Part shown: positions 23,096 through 26,345 of the stretch, piece by piece
How positions within the stretch are numbered: position 1 is the stretch's first letter
How the letters are laid out: each line of letters opens with the position of its first letter
From: CAZGUH01 sp964529005
Lineage (GTDB): Bacteria; Actinomycetota; Acidimicrobiia; Acidimicrobiales; Ilumatobacteraceae
Direction: 5' to 3'
DNA: 26,345 nucleotides
Assembly: GCA_964529005.1 (NCBI GenBank)
Contig: CAZGUH010000049.1
Location: 1-26,345 of the forward strand
The notes under the pieces: model-generated
What the model saw: the letters and a program-made list of their open reading frames with translations, nothing else
Databases searched by the model: none
What the model was told of the DNA's origin: nothing
Made by a program: the position numbers and the translations under genes

Positions 23096-25779
23096 GCGGC
23101 GCCCGTTCCGGCGTCGCGCACGCCGATGCACTGGAACGCAGCGGCGACGGCGAGCGCGGTGGAATCGCCACGTTCACGCGTGTGCTGCGCCGCACGCGCG
23201 AGCGCGGCGGCCGGTGACGCTCCCGCGCTCAGCGCCCGATGGACCTCGATCGCGAAGCGAGCGGTGGCGTCGTCGGGGACGGACAGCAGCGGGGCGATGA
23301 CCGATCGCACCCCCAAGGCGACCAGCGTGGCGGCGGTGCCGAGCAACTCGTCGCCGGCAAACACGCCGCTGCGACCGGCCTGACACGCCGTCATCACGAC
23401 GACGCGCGGGGGCTCGGCCAGACCTTCGATGTCGTACACGCACAGCGGTCCGTCGACGAGCCGCAGCGACGAGAACATCGGGTTGTCGGCGCGGAACTCG
23501 CCGTGCGCGGCGATGTGCGCCACATCGGCGCCGGCGATCGCGGCGAGCGCGCCGTCGACCGTCGCCTGTGCCCCGCTCAGCACCGCCGCGCCAGGATGCA
23601 GCGCCGCGATCGCGGCGAGCTCACCGTCGCTGGCGCCAAGGTCGGGGCCGCCGACGAGCACCACCCGGCGCTTGCCGGGCGCTGCCGCGCCTGGCTGGGT
23701 GGTGAGCCAGCTCGCCGCGCTGGGGGCGATCGTCACGCTGACGCCGTTCAGCGACGGCAGCGCGCCCCATGCCACGCCGTGCAGGCTCCCCGTGGGAACG
23801 ACGACCGTGGGACCGCCGTCGAGGTCGAGGGGCGCGAGAGCGAGCGCGTCGACGTCGGTCGCCGCCTGGTGGAACGCGGCGACGGCGGATGCGCTGGCGC
23901 GGTGGCCCGGCGGGAACGCGCTCAGCCGACGAATGGCGAAGAGCAGATGGTCGTGCGCGGCGACCAGATCGGCGACGCGCCCGACGGGTGCCAGGCGAGC
24001 CCGTCCAGCGTGGATCACGATCGCCGACAGCTCGCCGTCGCATTCGACGTATTCGATCAGGGTCGCATCGCCGACGGCGTCGCTGACCGCGGCGAACCTC
24101 GGCGCCGGGCTGCGCCCACCCGCGCCGTCGGCGAGCCGGGCTCGGTGGGCGATCAGCCTCTCGGTGGCGCCGATGGCGTCGGCGTGGTCCGCCGCCGTCA
24201 TCTCGCCGGCGAGGGTGGCTTCGCGCTCGGCGGCGTGCAGTGCGCGCAGTCGAGCGAGGTCGCTCACCAGCGCCGCCTGATCTGCGCCGCGCGCCACCGG
24301 GGCCACCGACACGGCGCCGGCGCGCCAGCGCTCCGCCCAGCCGAAGATCTCGACCGGGTCACCGCCGTCGATCGCGATGCGCAGCGCGAGCTGCGCGAGC
24401 GCCGCGCCGTGGACGCTGGCCCGGGCGCGCAGCTCGGTCGCGCCGAGCGTCGTGCGGTGGTGGGCGACGGCGCGCAAGCCCGCGGCGACAGCCCGCAGCG
24501 ATCCCGCTCGGTCGCCGTCGCGGTGGCGCAGCAGCGCTGCCGCCAACCAGCCGTCGGCCCGCGCCCGCGCCGCCGGCGCCCGCCGTGCCGCGGATGCCAA
24601 GCGCAGCTCCTGCGCTGCGATCTCGACTTCGTCCAGCGCGAGCGCCACACGCCCGGCGAGGACGCGGACCTCCGCCGCTTCGGCGGTCCAGCCGACGTCG
24701 TGCAGCGTGGCGGCGACGTCGCGCAAGCGGTGGAGCGCCGATCGGTCGAGCGAGCCGTCCTGCCGTTCACGGAGCGCTTCCTCGGCGCGCACTGCCGTGT
24801 GATCGGCGAGGGCCGCCCATGGCCCGCGCTCCGAACGGCGGAAGAGATCGGCGGCGGACACCGCCTGGGCACGGGCGTCGTCGCAGCGGCCGAGCAGCAG
24901 CAAGGCGCGTGCGCGCATCAGCATCGCCTCGCCGAGCTGCAAGGCGTCCCCGCTCACGTCGGCCTGCGCGACGAGCCGATCGGCGACCTCCAGGGCCTCG
25001 GTGGCAAGGCCGGCCGTGAGGTACACCTCGCAACGGTCGGTGTCGAGCGCACCCGTGAGCCGCCCCGGCGAACCGAGCTCGGCGTAGGCCGAGGCGGCCT
25101 GGTCGAACAGCCGGAGGGCGGCGACGATGTTGCCCAGCCGGGCCTCAGCCCACCCGAGGTTGTGCAGCGCGCCGGCCGACAGCAGGGCCTGCCCGAGGTC
25201 GTCGGCCAACGCCTGGGCGCGCAGGAAGTCGCTCCTCGCCAGCACGACGTCGCCGCGCTGGGCCCGAGCGATCCCTCGATTGCCGAACACGCGGGCGGCG
25301 GCCAGCGGATCGTCGCGCTCGAGCACCGTGAGCGAGCGATCGAAGTCGGCGATCGCCTCCGCGGTCCGGCCCATGAACATGTACAGGTAGCCGCGCTGGG
25401 AGAGCAGCCGCCCGTACTCGACGCCGCTCAGGTGGCCTTCGGCGAGGGCGAGCTGAGCGAGGGCCGGCGCGTGGTCGCCACGGCCCTGGAGGCACAGCGC
25501 CCAGCTGACACGCAGCTGCGCCTCACGCTGCCGGTCGCCGTGGGCGGCGGCATCCTCGACTGCACGCTCGTAGACCTCGCACGCCTCGGTCATCGCCCCG
25601 CGGTCGTGCAGCGCCCGCCCCAGCCCCCACGCCGCGGTGATCCGGGCCTCGACCGACGCCGTGGGGTCGGCGAGCACCGCCCGCAGATCCCGCTCGGCGC
25701 CCACCGGATCGCTCTGCACGCGGTCGAACGCATCCTGGGCGATCTCGTCGAGGGGCGCGTTTCGTTCAGAGCTGATCAT
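23068..25779 (-). CDS. TPR-CHAT protein (caspase-like clan CD peptidase with TPR repeats)
   Basis: CHAT domains are caspase/separase-related peptidases. The C-terminal domain has the expected dyad: H759 in HIAAHGEF and C799 in VMTACQAG, 40 residues apart, preceded by VVVPTGSLHGVAWGAL and followed by DELLGTAATLVALGVRSVIAPL, all typical. The N-terminal two thirds (about residues 20-600) are helical repeats with TPR character, for example RGYLYMFMGRTAEAIADFDRSL and NLGWAEARLGNIVAALRLFDQA. They probably bind a partner or trigger. There is no signal peptide or membrane helix, so it acts in the cytoplasm. The 903-residue reading uses ATG 25779; ATG 25806 is in frame and possible. The frame stays open to the window end, but that part is antisense to the neighbouring gene. 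TPR-CHAT proteins include the Csx29 peptidase of type III-E CRISPR. No CRISPR gene is seen here; the divergent repeat gene is the likely partner. Confidence 0.9.
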   Translation of the reverse strand: MISSERNAPLDEIAQDAFDRVQSDPVGAERDLRAVLADPTASVEARITAAWGLGRALHDRGAMTEACEVYERAVEDAAAHGDRQREAQLRVSWALCLQGRGDHAPALAQLALAEGHLSGVEYGRLLSQRGYLYMFMGRTAEAIADFDRSLTVLERDDPLAAARVFGNRGIARAQRGDVVLARSDFLRAQALADDLGQALLSAGALHNLGWAEARLGNIVAALRLFDQAASAYAELGSPGRLTGALDTDRCEVYLTAGLATEALEVADRLVAQADVSGDALQLGEAMLMRARALLLLGRCDDARAQAVSAADLFRRSERGPWAALADHTAVRAEEALRERQDGSLDRSALHRLRDVAATLHDVGWTAEAAEVRVLAGRVALALDEVEIAAQELRLASAARRAPAARARADGWLAAALLRHRDGDRAGSLRAVAAGLRAVAHHRTTLGATELRARASVHGAALAQLALRIAIDGGDPVEIFGWAERWRAGAVSVAPVARGADQAALVSDLARLRALHAAEREATLAGEMTAADHADAIGATERLIAHRARLADGAGGRSPAPRFAAVSDAVGDATLIEYVECDGELSAIVIHAGRARLAPVGRVADLVAAHDHLLFAIRRLSAFPPGHRASASAVAAFHQAATDVDALALAPLDLDGGPTVVVPTGSLHGVAWGALPSLNGVSVTIAPSAASWLTTQPGAAAPGKRRVVLVGGPDLGASDGELAAIAALHPGAAVLSGAQATVDGALAAIAGADVAHIAAHGEFRADNPMFSSLRLVDGPLCVYDIEGLAEPPRVVVMTACQAGRSGVFAGDELLGTAATLVALGVRSVIAPLLSVPDDATARFAIEVHRALSAGASPAAALARAAQHTRERGDSTALAVAAAFQCIGVRDAGTGAAQRSAMRLR

Positions 25780-25860
25780 GAAGTATCTGGGATGTTGCCA
25801 CGGCATCTGTGACCGCGCGAGCGTGTCGAGACGGTGCTCTGGGTGGTGTGGAGGTAACAG
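25780..25860. promoter_or_regulatory. Divergent intergenic region of the CHAT pair
   Basis: These 81 bases separate the TPR-CHAT ATG from the start of the repeat-containing gene and should hold both promoters. I see a TTGCCA (25795-25800, forward) but no -10 element at the right distance, and no clear operator dyad. The forward gene has a strong ribosome binding site, GGAGGT, at 25850-25855, 5 bases before its ATG. The CHAT gene has none. Confidence 0.4.
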
Positions 25861-26345
25861 ATGGCGACGAAGCCGAGCGCGGGCAGTCCTGCGCCGAAGG
25901 GACGTCCGCCGAAACCGGGCGCCACCCGGCCACCGCGCGATCGATGGCGCGAGCACATCCGCTTCCGGACCGGCGCGGCCGGCACGGGGTTCGCGTTCCG
26001 ACCCGGGGAGCTGATCGTGGACGCAGGAGCCGTGGACATCGTCTCCGCAATGTCGCCGGGCGACGTCGCGGTGCAGGAGATCGTGCGCCCTCTGGTGCTG
26101 ATCACGGGTGTCGCCGACCCGATCTCGGCTGCAGCCGCGGTCCGCCAGCGCGGCTTTCGTGCCGAGCCCAACTACGTCGTGTTCGCCACCGCCGATGGGG
26201 ACGTGTCCGCCAACCCGGCCGCGTTCGGGCACCCCGCGGCGTTCGGGCACCCCGCGGCGTTCGGGCACCCCGTCGCCTTCGGACACCCCGCCGCCTTCGG
26301 ACACCCCGCCGCCTTCGGACACCCCGCCGCCTTCGGACACCCCGC
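25861..26345 (+). CDS. Probable subtilase propeptide-like protein with AAFGHP repeats (5' part, leaves the window)
   Basis: The reading frame is open from ATG 25861 to the window end (161 codons), with GGAGGT 5 bases upstream. Residues 1-30 are Lys/Pro/Arg-rich and not a signal peptide. Residues about 35-115 form a compact domain: FRPGELIV, a middle strand VRPLVLITGVADPISAAAAV, and RGFRAEPNYVVFA. The opening F-PGE-IV and closing AEPNYVV pattern is that of the N-terminal propeptide of S8 subtilases. From about residue 120 it becomes tandem AAFGHP hexapeptides up to the window end. A subtilase catalytic domain would be expected further on, but it is not visible, so the protease call is inference. 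It could alternatively be a non-catalytic substrate or sensor of the neighbouring CHAT protein, from which it diverges. Confidence 0.75.
   Translation, partial: MATKPSAGSPAPKGRPPKPGATRPPRDRWREHIRFRTGAAGTGFAFRPGELIVDAGAVDIVSAMSPGDVAVQEIVRPLVLITGVADPISAAAAVRQRGFRAEPNYVVFATADGDVSANPAAFGHPAAFGHPAAFGHPVAFGHPAAFGHPAAFGHPAAFGHP
26218..26343 (+). repeat. 18-bp tandem repeat, 7 copies, coding for AAFGHP
   Basis: Seven in-frame 18-base units run from 26218, and the array is cut by the window end (last unit complete at 26343), so the copy number is a minimum. Units 2-3 share GCGGCGTTCGGGCACCCC; units 5-7 share GCCGCCTTCGGACACCCC; unit 4 begins GTC and encodes VAFGHP. Two sequence subtypes in blocks indicate recent duplication inside the array. 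There are no spacers, so it is not a CRISPR array. Confidence 0.95.

Noticed and set aside
23239..25812. 857-codon forward frame opposite the TPR-CHAT gene
   Set aside because: It is a shadow of the CHAT gene in GC-rich DNA, low in hydrophobic cores and without motifs. The same applies to the 513-codon forward frame opposite menD (3917-5458) and the 505-codon reverse frame opposite the acyl-CoA ligase (91-1608).
25780..26340. N-terminal extension of the TPR-CHAT frame to the window end, rich in SEGGGV-type repeats
   Set aside because: The extension is the antisense of the divergent repeat gene, which has a strong ribosome binding site and a sensible protein. The SEGGGV and PERRGV pattern is merely the complement of the AAFGHP array. 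TPR-CHAT similarity begins at ATG 25779.
26218..26345. CRISPR array
   Set aside because: The repeats are contiguous 18-bp units without spacers, in frame with a coding region, and no cas gene is in the window.

Overview
This is a gene-dense, very GC-rich window with strong G/C preference at third codon positions. Several coding regions begin without a recognisable Shine-Dalgarno site, and gene overlaps of 1-4 bases are frequent. These features, a menaquinone pathway, and an actinobacterial-type ABC exporter and FadD-like ligase point to an actinobacterium. My best guess is the class Acidimicrobiia, judged from general protein flavour and not from a marker gene. I see no rRNA, tRNA, insertion sequence, prophage or CRISPR array, and no gene-free stretch longer than about 210 bases.

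Layout. 1-1950: the last codons of a possible upstream membrane protein, a FadD-like acyl-CoA ligase, and a small convergent hypothetical gene. 1968-8468: a menaquinone cluster holding menG, menF, menD, menH, menA and menE. After the menG-menF pair its genes switch strand one by one: menGF forward, menD reverse, menH forward, menA reverse, menE forward. Together they cover chorismate to isochorismate (MenF), SEPHCHC formation (MenD), SHCHC formation (MenH), CoA activation of o-succinylbenzoate (MenE), prenylation (MenA) and the final C-methylation (MenG). menB and menC are not in the window. 8476-12167, reverse strand: an SDR oxidoreductase and the conserved phoH-ybeY-CNNM/CorC-type group. 12235-15305: a GNAT-like protein divergent from a membrane GGDEF-EAL protein. 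15514-18156: an unusual FtsH-like AAA+/M41 protease and a PlsC-type acyltransferase. 18139-21256, reverse strand: a three-gene ABC-2 export operon. 21360-23095: panC-panB for pantothenate synthesis.

23068-26345: a large TPR-CHAT protease-like protein is divergent from a gene that leaves the window. That second gene has a strong ribosome binding site, no signal peptide and an N-terminal domain resembling a subtilase propeptide. It then runs into at least seven 18-bp tandem repeats encoding the hexapeptide AAFGHP. This pair is the best candidate for an undescribed system: a repeat- or ligand-sensing CHAT peptidase beside a probable cytoplasmic subtilase or CHAT substrate.

The most notable non-coding signal is in the 87-bp menA-menE intergenic region. 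It holds a perfect 16-bp inverted repeat, each arm of which contains the 11-bp palindrome GCCAG(T/A)CTGGC, with the two palindrome centres 33 bp apart.
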